NCBI RefSeq assembly: GCF_021245725.1
Contig: NZ_JAJGSX010000003.1
Span: forward strand, 248,001-312,000
Direction of reading: 5' to 3'
Length of the DNA stretch: 64,000 nt
From: Pseudonocardia sp. TRM90224
Lineage (GTDB): Bacteria > Actinomycetota > Actinomycetes > Mycobacteriales > Pseudonocardiaceae
The first letter of the stretch is position 1; the number at the start of each line of letters is the position of its first letter. Shown here in pieces: positions 32,223-40,354 of the stretch. The notes beneath the pieces are model-generated. The model had not been told where the DNA came from, ran no database searches, and saw only the letters and a program-made list of their open reading frames with translations. Made by a program: the position numbers and the translations under genes.

Positions 32223-33028
32223 GCTGCGGATCCCTTCAGCTCCTCGAGCCAGCTCGTGAACGACGCGCGGTCGCGGCTGATCGCGTCCCATTTGCGGTAG
32301 GCGGCGTTGTCGCGGTCGTAGTAGCCGTGCGCGTACGAGGGCGCGGCGCCCTTCGGCGCGGTCGCGACCCTGTCCACCACCCACGACGGCAGCACGACGG
32401 CGCCCGGCACCGGGGTCAGCTCGTCGACGATCTCCTCGACGGTCACCAGCGAGCGCTTCGCGGCCAGCACCGCTTCCTTCTGGATGCCGGTGATGCCCCA
32501 CAGCTGGACGTTGCCGGCGCGGTCGGCGCGCTGCGCGTGGACGACCGTGACGTCCGGGTTGAGCGCGGCGACCGCTGCGAGCTGCTCGCCGGTGAACGGG
32601 CAGGTCACAGAGGAGATCGTCGGCGTGTGCAGCGGCAGGTCGGTGCCGGCGTATCCCCGCAGGATCGCGAACGGGACACCGGACGCTCCCGCGACGTAGC
32701 GGTTGGCCATGCCCGCGTGGCTGTGCTCCTCGATCTCGAGCGGCATCGGCCATTCGTTCTTGAGCGCGTCGCGCATGCGGTGCAACGAGCCGACGCCGGG
32801 GTTGCCGCCCCACGAGAACACCAGCTTGGCGGCGCAGCCGGCGCCGATCAGCTGGTCGTAGATCAGGTCGGGGGTCATGCGGACGAGCGTCAGGTCGCGT
32901 CTGGCCTGCCGGATGATCTCGTGACCTGCGGCGAACGGGATGAGGTGGGTGAAGCCTTCCAGCGCGACGACGTCGCCGTCACGCACCAGCTCTGCCACCG
33001 CCTCCGGCAAGGACACGATCTTGGCCAC
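32219..33028 (-). CDS. Class I CoA-transferase, alpha subunit
   Basis: A 269-residue subunit that pairs with the beta subunit directly downstream. Visible are VRDGDVVALEGFTHLIPFAA, FSWGGNPGVGSLHRM and VVHAQRADRAGNVQLWG, typical of PcaI/IpdA-like alpha subunits. The N-terminal glycine-rich region binds CoA. First gene of a three-gene operon (alpha, beta, hydrolase). The substrate may be 3-oxoadipate or another ring-derived acyl group. Confidence 0.8.
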   Translation of the reverse strand: MAKIVSLPEAVAELVRDGDVVALEGFTHLIPFAAGHEIIRQARRDLTLVRMTPDLIYDQLIGAGCAAKLVFSWGGNPGVGSLHRMRDALKNEWPMPLEIEEHSHAGMANRYVAGASGVPFAILRGYAGTDLPLHTPTISSVTCPFTGEQLAAVAALNPDVTVVHAQRADRAGNVQLWGITGIQKEAVLAAKRSLVTVEEIVDELTPVPGAVVLPSWVVDRVATAPKGAAPSYAHGYYDRDNAAYRKWDAISRDRASFTSWLEELKGSAA

Positions 33029-33065
33029 GAAGAGACGCTAATCCGCCGTGGCGGCACGGGCAACG

Positions 33066-34307
33066 TCACCGCGCAGCGCGGCGCCGTTCCACGGCCGCCC
33101 GGATGCGGCTGAACAGGCGGTTCATCCGGCCGGGTTCGGTTCGCCACGCCTTGCCCGCGGCGAGCTGCGACTGGCGCGGGTCCACCGCATCCACCGTCGC
33201 CGGGTCCTGCTCGGCGTCGGAGGTCAGCGACCGGACGGCGGTGTTGAGCACGGCGAGCAGCGGGACGGCGAGCAGCGCGCCGACGATTCCCGCGACGACC
33301 ACACCTGCCGCAACGGCCAGTACGACAGCGAGCGCGTGCAGCCGCACCGCCCGCCCGAGCAGGAGCGGCTGCAGGACGTGGCCTTCGAGCTGCTGCACGC
33401 CGATCACGACGCCGAGGACGATGAGCGCGGCGATGGGTCCGTTCGCGACGAGCGCGATGAGCACCGCGATCGCGCCGGTCAGCACGGCACCGATCGTCGG
33501 GATGAACGCGCCGAGGAACACCAGCGCCGCGAGCGGGATGACGAGCGGCACACCGACGATCATCAGGCCCAACCCGATGCCGACGGCGTCGACGATCGCC
33601 ACCAGGACGGTCGCGCGCACGTACCCGACCAGCGCGGCGAACGCCCTGCGCCCCGCGACGTCGACCCGGTTGCGGCGCTGTCCCGGCATCGCTCGCAGCA
33701 GGAACCGCCAGATCCGCGGGCCGTCGTAGAGGAAGAAGATCAGCGAGAAGATCGTGAGCAGCACCCCGGCCGCGACCTCGCCGACCGTCGCCGCAGTCGT
33801 CAGCGCGCCGGACGTGAGGGCGTCCCGGTTGGCGGTGATCGCGGCGCTGATCTGGGCCGGGACGTTCAGCATCCAGTCGGCCGGCAGGTTGAACGGCGGC
33901 CGCATGAGCATGGACTGGATGGACAAGATGCTCGCCTGCAGCTGCTGGCGCAGATCCGGGAACCCGTTGATGAAGGTGTTGACCACGAACGAGAGCAACC
34001 CGCCGAGCACCGCCAGCCCGCCGACCAGCACCAGCGCGGTCGCCGCCCCGCGCGGCACCCGTCGCGCCGTCAACCAGAGCACGGCGGGCACGAGCAGTGC
34101 CGATAGCAGGATCGCGATCGCCACCGGGATCACGACGACACGCAGCAGCACCACGAGGTAGATCAGCAGCGCTAGCCCGGCGGCGATGACGAGCAGCCGC
34201 GCGCACACCTCCGACGACACCCGCAGCCAGGTCGGGATGGGTGAAGCGGGCGGTGCTGCCGGTGCTGCCGGTACGGGGGTGGGGGCGGGGCGATCCGGGT
34301 CGCTCAC
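33066..34307 (-). CDS. AI-2E family transporter-like membrane protein
   Basis: A 413-residue protein of the AI-2E (TqsA/PerM) family with about eight hydrophobic segments. It shows the family pattern: two membrane helices after a proline-rich start, a long loop (about 110-190), then IFSLIFFLYDGPRIWRFL and a C-terminal LGAFIPTIGAVLTG block. Functions in the family range from signal export to Na+/H+ exchange, so the substrate is unknown. The GTG at 34307 is preferred because upstream in-frame starts lead into arginine-rich sequence. Confidence 0.82.
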   Translation of the reverse strand: MSDPDRPAPTPVPAAPAAPPASPIPTWLRVSSEVCARLLVIAAGLALLIYLVVLLRVVVIPVAIAILLSALLVPAVLWLTARRVPRGAATALVLVGGLAVLGGLLSFVVNTFINGFPDLRQQLQASILSIQSMLMRPPFNLPADWMLNVPAQISAAITANRDALTSGALTTAATVGEVAAGVLLTIFSLIFFLYDGPRIWRFLLRAMPGQRRNRVDVAGRRAFAALVGYVRATVLVAIVDAVGIGLGLMIVGVPLVIPLAALVFLGAFIPTIGAVLTGAIAVLIALVANGPIAALIVLGVVIGVQQLEGHVLQPLLLGRAVRLHALAVVLAVAAGVVVAGIVGALLAVPLLAVLNTAVRSLTSDAEQDPATVDAVDPRQSQLAAGKAWRTEPGRMNRLFSRIRAAVERRRAAR

Positions 34308-34514
34308 GCGTCGAAGGCTACGCGGAACGAGGGCCGGCACCACTCGAATCGGTGCAGTTGCGCGTCGCTGCGGCCCGGCGCGCCACCACAGCGCCGCGAA
34401 GCGCGATATGACTCACCCCGCACCGCGAGGCCTGATCGTCCAGGTGTCGATTCCCTGAGGTTATGGGCAGCCGTTGGTGCTCCCCCCGGAGGCTCTTCTC
34501 AGCACACTGCGCTG

Positions 34515-34532
34515 AATCACACACGTGTGATT
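34515..34532. promoter_or_regulatory. Inverted repeat, operator-like
   Basis: AATCACACACGTGTGATT has perfect 8-bp arms (AATCACAC/GTGTGATT) with a 2-bp centre. It lies about 210 bp upstream of the AI-2E gene start and 590 bp upstream of the gene at 35125. The size and spacing suit a dimeric regulator; which gene it serves is unclear. Confidence 0.35.
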
Positions 34533-34606
34533 GACGGCTGATCGGGAAATGGCTGGCCCGAATCAGCGATGAACAACTACGGAGCGTGGCATGAAGTGAA
34601 AAGGTG

Positions 34607-34738
34607 TTACTGCGAACAGTCCAGCGCGTCGGCGGGTCGGCCGGCCTTCAAGATCACCCTGACGTGCTGTCCGAGCTTGCCGGCGCGGTGAAGCACAACG
34701 AAGACGATCCTGTTTCCCCAGGTCAGGAGGTTGGGTTC
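34607..34738 (-). pseudogene. Possible 3' remnant of a lost gene
   Basis: The minus-strand frame ending at 34607 has strongly GC-biased third positions over about 41 codons, reading NLLTWGNRIVFVVLHRAGKL and ending in DALDCSQ. Upstream the bias fades and no convincing start is seen. This pattern fits a truncated gene end, but the fragment is too short to assign and I do not recognise it. Confidence 0.25.
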
Positions 34739-35124
34739 GGAGCGTTCGAGCAGTGCTGGCGATAGCACGACCCGCGCGGCAACGCGTGGATCAACACGGG
34801 TGTCTCGCGCGTCTCGTTCGGGATCCCCGAACCGGGAACTCCGGCCGCCCGGCGCGGTTGCGCCGCGGCTGCGCGATCTTCGTCCGGTCATACCGGGTGG
34901 TCCCGGCTGCAGCGAGGTGCGGTTTGCGTACTCGTGTGAGTGCGGCGACACGCCGGGATCCACCCGAACGAATGGATTCAGCCGGAAAAGCTGTAATGGT
35001 CGCTCCGAACCCGTTTCCCCGCCCGGGTGTCCCCGTTGTGGGTGTCAGAGTGCGCCGAACGGCCGAGCCGCGACAGGGCGAAAAGGACCAGCGTCCGGCG
35101 CGCGATGATCACGGAGGTGAACGC

Positions 35125-35604
35125 GTGTCCGACCTTGTACGGGGTCACGGCGGGTGGGGTTCGACCCGCCACCCCGCGACCGACAACGAATGGGGCAGCC
35201 AGGCCGCGGGCCGGCATGCCATCAACGAGGACGCCCTGCTGACTCCGATCTTCCACGCGCTGGCGCACGGCGGGTGGCGTAGCCGGCAGCCCGAGCCCGC
35301 CCAGCCGCAGCAGGCACCGGCGGCGCGGCAGACGCCGGCGCGGCAGGCACCGGCACTGCAGTCGGTGGGATCACGGCAGGCGCAGGCGCCGCACGCGGCG
35401 GCGCGACAGCAGCTCGCCGACCCGGTGAGCGAGTTCGAGCGCGACCCGCTCACGGCGCCCATCCCGGCGCAGGCGTTCATCCCCGCGCCCGCGACCCCCG
35501 ATCGGCGCCGGACGAGCTCGCACTCCGCAGGCGAGCAGCGTGGGGAGACCAGGGAGCCCGGCCGGCACCACCGTCGTCGCTCGCCGTTCGCCCTGTACCG
35601 CTGA
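35125..35604 (+). CDS. Hypothetical Gln/Pro/Ala-rich low-complexity protein
   Basis: A 159-residue protein I do not recognise. The first 55 residues are mixed and might fold (NEDALLTPIFHALAHGG). The remainder is rich in Gln, Ala, Pro and Arg and is likely disordered, ending in a basic HHRRRSPFALYR tail. The GTG at 35125 has GGAGGTG six bases upstream. The gene stands alone, with a hairpin after it. Confidence 0.6.
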   Translation: MSDLVRGHGGWGSTRHPATDNEWGSQAAGRHAINEDALLTPIFHALAHGGWRSRQPEPAQPQQAPAARQTPARQAPALQSVGSRQAQAPHAAARQQLADPVSEFERDPLTAPIPAQAFIPAPATPDRRRTSSHSAGEQRGETREPGRHHRRRSPFALYR

Positions 35605-35736
35605 GCGCCTGCTGCCACGAGCCGGTTTCACCTGAGCCGGGCACGCTGATGCGCGCACGCTGAGCCATGCACGCGGCCGCTGGGGAGCGGGCCGCAGGGA
35701 CGGCGGGGGATTCGCTGTCCTGCACCGAAAGGGGCC

Positions 35737-35770
35737 GGTGCTGCGGTGGAGGGTTCGCCGCCGCAGCACC
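35737..35770. terminator. Hairpin between convergent genes
   Basis: Arms 35737-35749 (GGTGCTGCGGTGG) and 35758-35770 pair over 13 bp with one mismatch around an 8-nt loop. The site lies between the gene ending at 35604 and the convergent deaminase ending at 35825, as expected for a bidirectional terminator. No U-tract follows. Confidence 0.45.
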
Positions 35771-35824
35771 GCCCCGGCTGAGCCGCGGTCCCTGCAGCGA
35801 GCGCGGTTCGTCAGCGCATATCGG

Positions 35825-37144
35825 TCAGCGCAGTCCGGCAGCCACCGCACGCAGCGCCGCGGTGGCCGACGACCGGTCGACCCTTGTCGGCTCCCCGCCC
35901 GCGAGGACCTGCTCTCCTGCCACCCACACGTCGCGCACCAGTCGGGAGCCTCCGGCCCAGACGAGGTTGGAGAGCAGCTGGGCGTCGTCGTCGGGGTCGA
36001 CGAAGGCGGGGTCGGTGAGGTCGACGTGCACGAGGTCGGCCCACCGGCCCCGCTCGACCGTCCCGATGTCGTCGCGTCCGATCGCGGCCGCCCCGTCGCG
36101 GGTGGCCATCAGCAGCAGCTCGGCGGCGGTGAGCGCCGCGGCGTCGCCGCTGGTCACCCTGGCGAGCAGCCCGGCGAGCCGCGCCTCGGCCCAGATGTCG
36201 AGGTCGTCGCCCGAGGCCGGACCGTCGGTGCCGAGCCCGACCCGGACGCCCGCGCGGCGCAGTGCCGACACCCGCGCGATGCCGGCGGCGAGCTTCGCGT
36301 TCGAGCCGGGGCAGTGCGCGACGGCGACGTCGTTCGCCGAGTACAGGGCGATGTCGTCGTCGGTCAGCTGCACCGAGTGCGCGGCCAGCACGCGCCCGCC
36401 GAGCGCGCCCACCGTGTTCAGCAACGCCGGCACCGAGCCGTGCGCCGCCCGCTGTGCGATGTCCTCGTCGGCCGCCTCCGCCACGTGGATGTGCATCAGG
36501 GCGCCGCGCTCGCGGGCGTGTTCGGCGACGGAGGCCAGCGCCTCCTCGGGCAGCGTGTACGCGCCGTGCGGCCCGTAACCGAGCTCTATCCGCTCGCCGG
36601 GGCCCGAGTGCAGCCCGCCGGCGTCGATCCGCGCCGAGATGTCGTCGCGCATCTCCTGCCAGGTGCCGAGCCGCTCCCAGCCCGGCGCGGCGATGATCCC
36701 CGGCGTCAGCACCACGCGTGAGCCGACCGCCGTGACGGCGTCGATCACGGCGTCGCTGAAGAAGTACATCTCGACGCTGGTCGTGCAGCCGGTGCGGAGC
36801 AGCTCGATGCAGCCAGCCGTCATGCCGGCGTGCACCTCGGGCCCCGCGAGCTTGCCCTCCGCCGGCCACATCACGTCCTGCAGCCAGCGCATCAGCGGGA
36901 GGTCGCCGCCGAGCCCACGCAGCACGATCATCGGGGTGTGCGCATGGGTGTTGATCAAGCCGGGGAGCAGCATGCCCGGCAGCGCCTGGACGGGGGCGGC
37001 GCTCTCCGGCGCGTCGGACCTGCGCCCGACCCATTCGATCCGCCCGGATGCGTCGACGTCGACAACGGCGTCGCGCAGCACCGAGCAGCCCTGGTCGCAG
37101 GGCAGCACGACCGGGGCGGTGAACCGAACGGGTCCCACTGTCAT
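35825..37144 (-). CDS. Amidohydrolase, MtaD/SAH-deaminase or guanine-deaminase-like
   Basis: A 439-residue metal-dependent deaminase of the TRZ/ATZ/MtaD group. It has the beta-sandwich flanks (LPGMLLPGLINTHAHT with HxH), HIHVAEAADEDIAQ with His and catalytic Glu, LAAHSVQLTDDDI, and LGTDGPASGDDLDIW with the catalytic Asp. The C-terminus returns to the sandwich (GTVERGRWADLVHVDL). Likely substrates are methylthioadenosine, S-adenosylhomocysteine or a related purine; the exact one cannot be fixed. It is followed upstream by the NYN gene on the same strand, 7 bp away. Confidence 0.8.
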   Translation of the reverse strand: MTVGPVRFTAPVVLPCDQGCSVLRDAVVDVDASGRIEWVGRRSDAPESAAPVQALPGMLLPGLINTHAHTPMIVLRGLGGDLPLMRWLQDVMWPAEGKLAGPEVHAGMTAGCIELLRTGCTTSVEMYFFSDAVIDAVTAVGSRVVLTPGIIAAPGWERLGTWQEMRDDISARIDAGGLHSGPGERIELGYGPHGAYTLPEEALASVAEHARERGALMHIHVAEAADEDIAQRAAHGSVPALLNTVGALGGRVLAAHSVQLTDDDIALYSANDVAVAHCPGSNAKLAAGIARVSALRRAGVRVGLGTDGPASGDDLDIWAEARLAGLLARVTSGDAAALTAAELLLMATRDGAAAIGRDDIGTVERGRWADLVHVDLTDPAFVDPDDDAQLLSNLVWAGGSRLVRDVWVAGEQVLAGGEPTRVDRSSATAALRAVAAGLR

Positions 37145-37151
37145 CTGCCCA

Positions 37152-37772
37152 TCATCTGCGGGGCTCCAGCAACGAGCGCAGCGAGCGGAACGGCGGGAGC
37201 CACGCGCCGGTCTCCGGCAGCGAGTCGAGCGTGATGCGCGGCAGCGGCTCGCGGAAGACCCCGTCGATGTCCTCGAGGTCGATGAAGTCGATCACCTCGG
37301 AGGCCAGCGCGAAGCTGGCGTGCTCGCGGAACCCGATGACGGTGACGGTCGTGCCGTTGCGTTCGAGCTCCTCCAGCGGCTCCCGGAAGGCCCGCCCGTC
37401 ACCGGACGCGACGACGACCTGGCGCAGGCCGCCCTCGCCCGCACGCATCTGGATGTGCGCGAGCATGTCGTCGTCGATGTCGGAGTCTTCGCTGACCTTC
37501 GGCTTGGCGAAGACCGCGAACCCGACGTTGCGCAGCGCCTCGACCCAGGGGCGGACCACCTCGGTGCTGCCGGGGACGACGTTCGTGAACACCGTCGCCT
37601 CGGCCGTGCCGTCGGGGCCCGCGAGGTCGAGCAGCCAGCGCCCCACGGCGTCGAACCGCGGGCGGAACGCCGAGGTCGGGCGCGCGCCGAGGAGCGTGCC
37701 GAGGCTCATGTCCATGTTCGGCGCATCCCAGACCAGCAACGTCCGCGGCGACGGACCGAGCGGGGCGGTCAC
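37152..37772 (-). CDS. NYN-domain (PIN-like) nuclease-type protein
   Basis: A 206-residue protein of the NYN family, a PIN-like fold common in RNA-processing enzymes. LLVWDAPNMDMSLG carries the first acidic residue, DSDIDDDMLAHIQM the middle acids, and VVVASGDGRAFREPL the last (usually SGDxDF/Y). The start is uncertain: GTG at 37772 is chosen because further upstream the frame has no start before the promoter of the opposite gene. It runs toward the deaminase at 35825 with 7 bp between, so they are probably one transcript. Confidence 0.7.
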   Translation of the reverse strand: MTAPLGPSPRTLLVWDAPNMDMSLGTLLGARPTSAFRPRFDAVGRWLLDLAGPDGTAEATVFTNVVPGSTEVVRPWVEALRNVGFAVFAKPKVSEDSDIDDDMLAHIQMRAGEGGLRQVVVASGDGRAFREPLEELERNGTTVTVIGFREHASFALASEVIDFIDLEDIDGVFREPLPRITLDSLPETGAWLPPFRSLRSLLEPRR

Positions 37773-37810
37773 GTCGGGATTGCCGTGCTGTTCCGGAACA
37801 TGGCGAGACC

Positions 37811-37828
37811 CTATCCGTAGCTGGATAG
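37811..37828. promoter_or_regulatory. Inverted repeat in a divergent promoter region
   Basis: CTATCCGTAGCTGGATAG has 6-bp arms around a 6-bp centre. It lies 11 bp before the thioesterase start and 38 bp before the NYN gene start, within the 67-bp divergent gap. It could be an operator or overlap the -10 elements of both promoters. Confidence 0.35.
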
Positions 37829-37839
37829 CATTCCGATCA

Positions 37840-38277
37840 ATGGATGCTGAGAGCCGGGACCCTGCTGAGATCGCGCGCCGAACCGCTGCGGCGATGGAGA
37901 AGGCCGACGAGGCCGGTCGCCAGGCGGGGGTACGGCTGCTGGCGGTCGGGGTCGGGACGGCGCGGGTCGCGCTGACCGTCGAGCCCCGCCACGTCAACGG
38001 CCATGGCATCTGCCACGGCGGCTACCTGTTCCTGCTGGCCGACGCCGCGCTCGCGTACGCCTGCAACAGCTACGGCGTCTCTGCGGTCGCCGCCGGCGCG
38101 GACATCGCCTTCCTGCGGCCGGTGCCCGAAGGGGTCGAGGTCGTCGCCGAAGCCGTGGAACGGGCCACGACCGGCCGGTCGGGCCTCTACGACGTCACAG
38201 TGCGCGTCGACGGCGAGGCGGTGGCCGAGTTCCGCGGGCGCACCCGCCAGGTCCCCGGCCTCCCGGCCCCCACGTAG
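37840..38277 (+). CDS. Hotdog-fold thioesterase, PaaI-like
   Basis: A 145-residue acyl-CoA thioesterase. VNGHGICHGGYLFLLADAAL carries the PaaI motif with the aspartate of the active site, and AGADIAFLRPVPEGVEVVAEA is the second strand pair. PaaI hydrolyses dead-end hydroxyphenylacetyl-CoA thioesters in phenylacetate breakdown, but no paa genes are near, so a general housekeeping thioesterase is as likely. It converges on the NO synthase gene with the 61-bp palindrome between. Confidence 0.8.
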   Translation: MDAESRDPAEIARRTAAAMEKADEAGRQAGVRLLAVGVGTARVALTVEPRHVNGHGICHGGYLFLLADAALAYACNSYGVSAVAAGADIAFLRPVPEGVEVVAEAVERATTGRSGLYDVTVRVDGEAVAEFRGRTRQVPGLPAPT

Positions 38278-38280
38278 ACC

Positions 38281-38341
38281 GTCGACAACGACGTTTTGGC
38301 TGTTTTGAAACGTTCCAAGCAGCCAAAACGTCGTTGTCGAC
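38281..38341. repeat. 61-bp palindromic element, copy 2, at a convergent gene junction
   Basis: Arms 38281-38302 and 38320-38341 pair perfectly over 22 bp around the 17-nt loop TTTTGAAACGTTCCAAG. It fits exactly between the thioesterase stop (ends 38277) and the NO synthase stop (begins at 38346, ends 38344). Copy 1 is at 12518-12578. Confidence 0.8.
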
Positions 38342-38343
38342 GC

Positions 38344-39501
38344 TTACGGGTAGAGGAAGGCCGGGCGCGTTTCCGGGTCGGGCTCGTCGAAGTCCCGGTG
38401 GTAGACGGGGGTCAGCCCGCCGGAGACGGGCGGGACGATCCAGCTCCAGTCGGCGGGGCAGCGCCGGCCGGCCCGCTCCTCCTTCGCCACGTGGGTCAGG
38501 AAGCGCGATGACTCCGAGTGGTGGTCGGCCATCGTGACGCCCGCTATGTCGAACGAGTGGTGCACCGCGCGCACCATCTCCACGAGCGCGCGGTCGCGCC
38601 AGAGCGTGCGCTCCGAGCTCATGTCCAGCCCCAGCCGCTCCCCGACGACAGGCAGCAGGTTGTAGCGGTCGGCGTCGACGAGGTTGCGGGCGCCGATCTC
38701 GGTGCCCATGTACCAGCCGTTGAACGGCGCGGCCGGGTACGTGACGCCGCCGATCTCCAGCGGCATGTTGCTGATCGCGGGCACGGCGTGCCACCGCAGC
38801 CGCAGCTCCGCGAACCACGCGTAATCCGGGTGGACGAGCGGCACCTCGTGCACGGCGTCGCGCGGCACGTCGAACAGCTCCGGCTGCTGGTCGCCGCCGG
38901 AGATCATGAGGGGCAGCACGTCGAAGCGTCCGGCCGGTTCCGGCCGCTGCCAGCCGAGTTCGACGGCGTGGTCGGTGAAGTCGGCGTTGCGGCCGTCGCC
39001 GCGTACCTCTCCGCCCGCGGTGCGGTGGCCGGCGTAGCGGATGAGCTGCTCGTTGTGGATGCGCGGCCCGGGGCGACCGGGGCGGTCCGGCGCGAAGATC
39101 GTGATGGTGGAGCGGATCTTGCCCGCGCGGGTGGCGGTCCGCAGGTGCTCGACGCACTGCGCCGCGACCGCCGATGGGGAGCTGACGTGACGGAAGTCGC
39201 GGACGCGCAGGCTGTTCCAGTACAGCCGCCCGATGCACTTGGCGGCGTTGCGCCACGCGATGCGGGCGCCGAACTCGAGCTCCTCGAGCGTGTGCGTGTA
39301 GGTGCCGGTCGTGTCGATCTCGTGTCGGACCTGCTGCAGGCGCCGGTCGAGCGTCTCCGCCGGCACGGTCTCGCTGTGGAACTGCTCGAGGAACTCCTCC
39401 GCGGCGTCGATGTCGCTCGACTTCGCGTGCTTCGGTTGCCCGTGGGGCACGGGGCAGCGCTGTTCGGGGAGCGTCGGGAGGGACTCGACGACCGACGTCA
39501 T
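38344..39501 (-). CDS. nos: Bacterial nitric oxide synthase, oxygenase domain
   Basis: A 385-residue NO synthase oxygenase that makes NO and citrulline from arginine. Cys89 in WRNAAKCIGR is the heme thiolate, NMPLEIGG and FNGWYMGTEIGARNL carry the substrate glutamate, and the C-terminal region has DWSWIVPPVSGG of the pterin site. There is no reductase domain and no dedicated reductase gene nearby, as in other bacterial NOS, so general flavodoxin- or ferredoxin-type partners must supply electrons. Possible roles are stress protection or nitration in secondary metabolism. The gap to trmB (39502-39628) shows no gene. Confidence 0.92.
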   Translation of the reverse strand: MTSVVESLPTLPEQRCPVPHGQPKHAKSSDIDAAEEFLEQFHSETVPAETLDRRLQQVRHEIDTTGTYTHTLEELEFGARIAWRNAAKCIGRLYWNSLRVRDFRHVSSPSAVAAQCVEHLRTATRAGKIRSTITIFAPDRPGRPGPRIHNEQLIRYAGHRTAGGEVRGDGRNADFTDHAVELGWQRPEPAGRFDVLPLMISGGDQQPELFDVPRDAVHEVPLVHPDYAWFAELRLRWHAVPAISNMPLEIGGVTYPAAPFNGWYMGTEIGARNLVDADRYNLLPVVGERLGLDMSSERTLWRDRALVEMVRAVHHSFDIAGVTMADHHSESSRFLTHVAKEERAGRRCPADWSWIVPPVSGGLTPVYHRDFDEPDPETRPAFLYP

Positions 39502-39628
39502 GCAGGCCCCCGGCGGCCGATCGCGACGTCACCGGGCGTCGCCGGTGACCTCCACAACTCGGTCACCCGTTACCTCCGCGTGTCCAAAGGACCAAGGACC
39601 CCGCTCGGGGCATCATCTTCCTACCGCC

Positions 39629-40354
39629 TCACGTCGAGTGACTGCCGGACGGCCCGACAGCGCGCCTTTTGTAGAGCAGATCGTGCACGCTCCGGCCCTC
39701 TGAGCTGGCGCGTTGCTCGAACTTCGTGAGCGGACGCCAATCGGGCCGAGGGATCTCGCCGCCTTCGAGCGAAGGCTCTTCGTCACAGACAGTGCGCATC
39801 TGCACGGCATAATCGGCCCAGTCGGTGGCCATGTGCAGCGTGCCGCCGATGCGCAATCGTGATGCGGCGAGCGCTACGACGTCGGGCTGGACGAGCCGCC
39901 GCTTGCGGTGCTTGCGCTTCGGCCACGGGTCCGGGAAGAAGATCCGGATCCCGTCGAGCGAGCCGGGAGCGACACACGTTTCGAGCAAGGCGACGGCGTC
40001 GCCGCGCAGCACCGTGATGTTGCTGAGCCCGGCCTCGGCGATCCGCATGAGCAGCTGCGCGAGGCCCGGCTCGAACACCTCGACGGCGATGTGGTCGGTC
40101 CCGGGTGCCTCGGCGGCGAGCTGGGCGGTCGCCTCGCCCATCCCCGAGCCGATCTCCAGCACGAGCGGTGCGGTGCGGCCGAACCACGCCGGCGGGTCGA
40201 ACGGTTCGCGCCCGGCGAGCAGCTCGGGCACCTCGTGGCCGCGAACGGACCACCAGCGCTCCCACGCGCTCTGCTGGCCCGCGGTGAGCCGGGCCCGGTG
40301 ATGGACGAAGCTGGTGATCGGCGGGTGCTCGCCGACCGCTCCCTGCTCACCCAT
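39629..40354 (-). CDS. trmB: tRNA (guanine-N7-)-methyltransferase
   Basis: A 241-residue SAM enzyme that methylates guanosine 46 of tRNA. VLEIGSGMGEATAQLA is the SAM loop, IRIFFPDPWPKRKHRKRRL the signature TrmB segment, and HMATDWADYAVQMR the substrate region; TKFEQRASSEGR near the end is also typical. Its start overlaps the end of the GT2 gene by 8 bp. It ends 128 bp before the NO synthase start on the same strand. Confidence 0.93.
   Translation of the reverse strand: MGEQGAVGEHPPITSFVHHRARLTAGQQSAWERWWSVRGHEVPELLAGREPFDPPAWFGRTAPLVLEIGSGMGEATAQLAAEAPGTDHIAVEVFEPGLAQLLMRIAEAGLSNITVLRGDAVALLETCVAPGSLDGIRIFFPDPWPKRKHRKRRLVQPDVVALAASRLRIGGTLHMATDWADYAVQMRTVCDEEPSLEGGEIPRPDWRPLTKFEQRASSEGRSVHDLLYKRRAVGPSGSHST

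Larger units (their letters stand above)
34308..35124. other. 817-bp region without a clear gene
   Basis: This stretch has lower GC than its surroundings in places (34520-34640) and no convincing full-length gene. It contains an 8-bp-arm inverted repeat (34515-34532), a short minus-strand frame with coding-like codon use (34607-34738), and near its right end the ribosome site of the gene at 35125. It may hold decayed sequence or a promoter region for both flanking genes. Confidence 0.5.

Noticed and set aside
34255..34290. GGTGCTGCC repeats near the AI-2E gene start
   Set aside because: They encode an Ala/Pro-rich N-terminal stretch and are explained by the coding sequence.
39580..39596. GTCC-AAA-GGAC upstream of the NO synthase gene as an oxygen- or NO-responsive operator
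   Set aside because: The arms are only 4 bp and flanking bases do not extend the symmetry; too weak to call.
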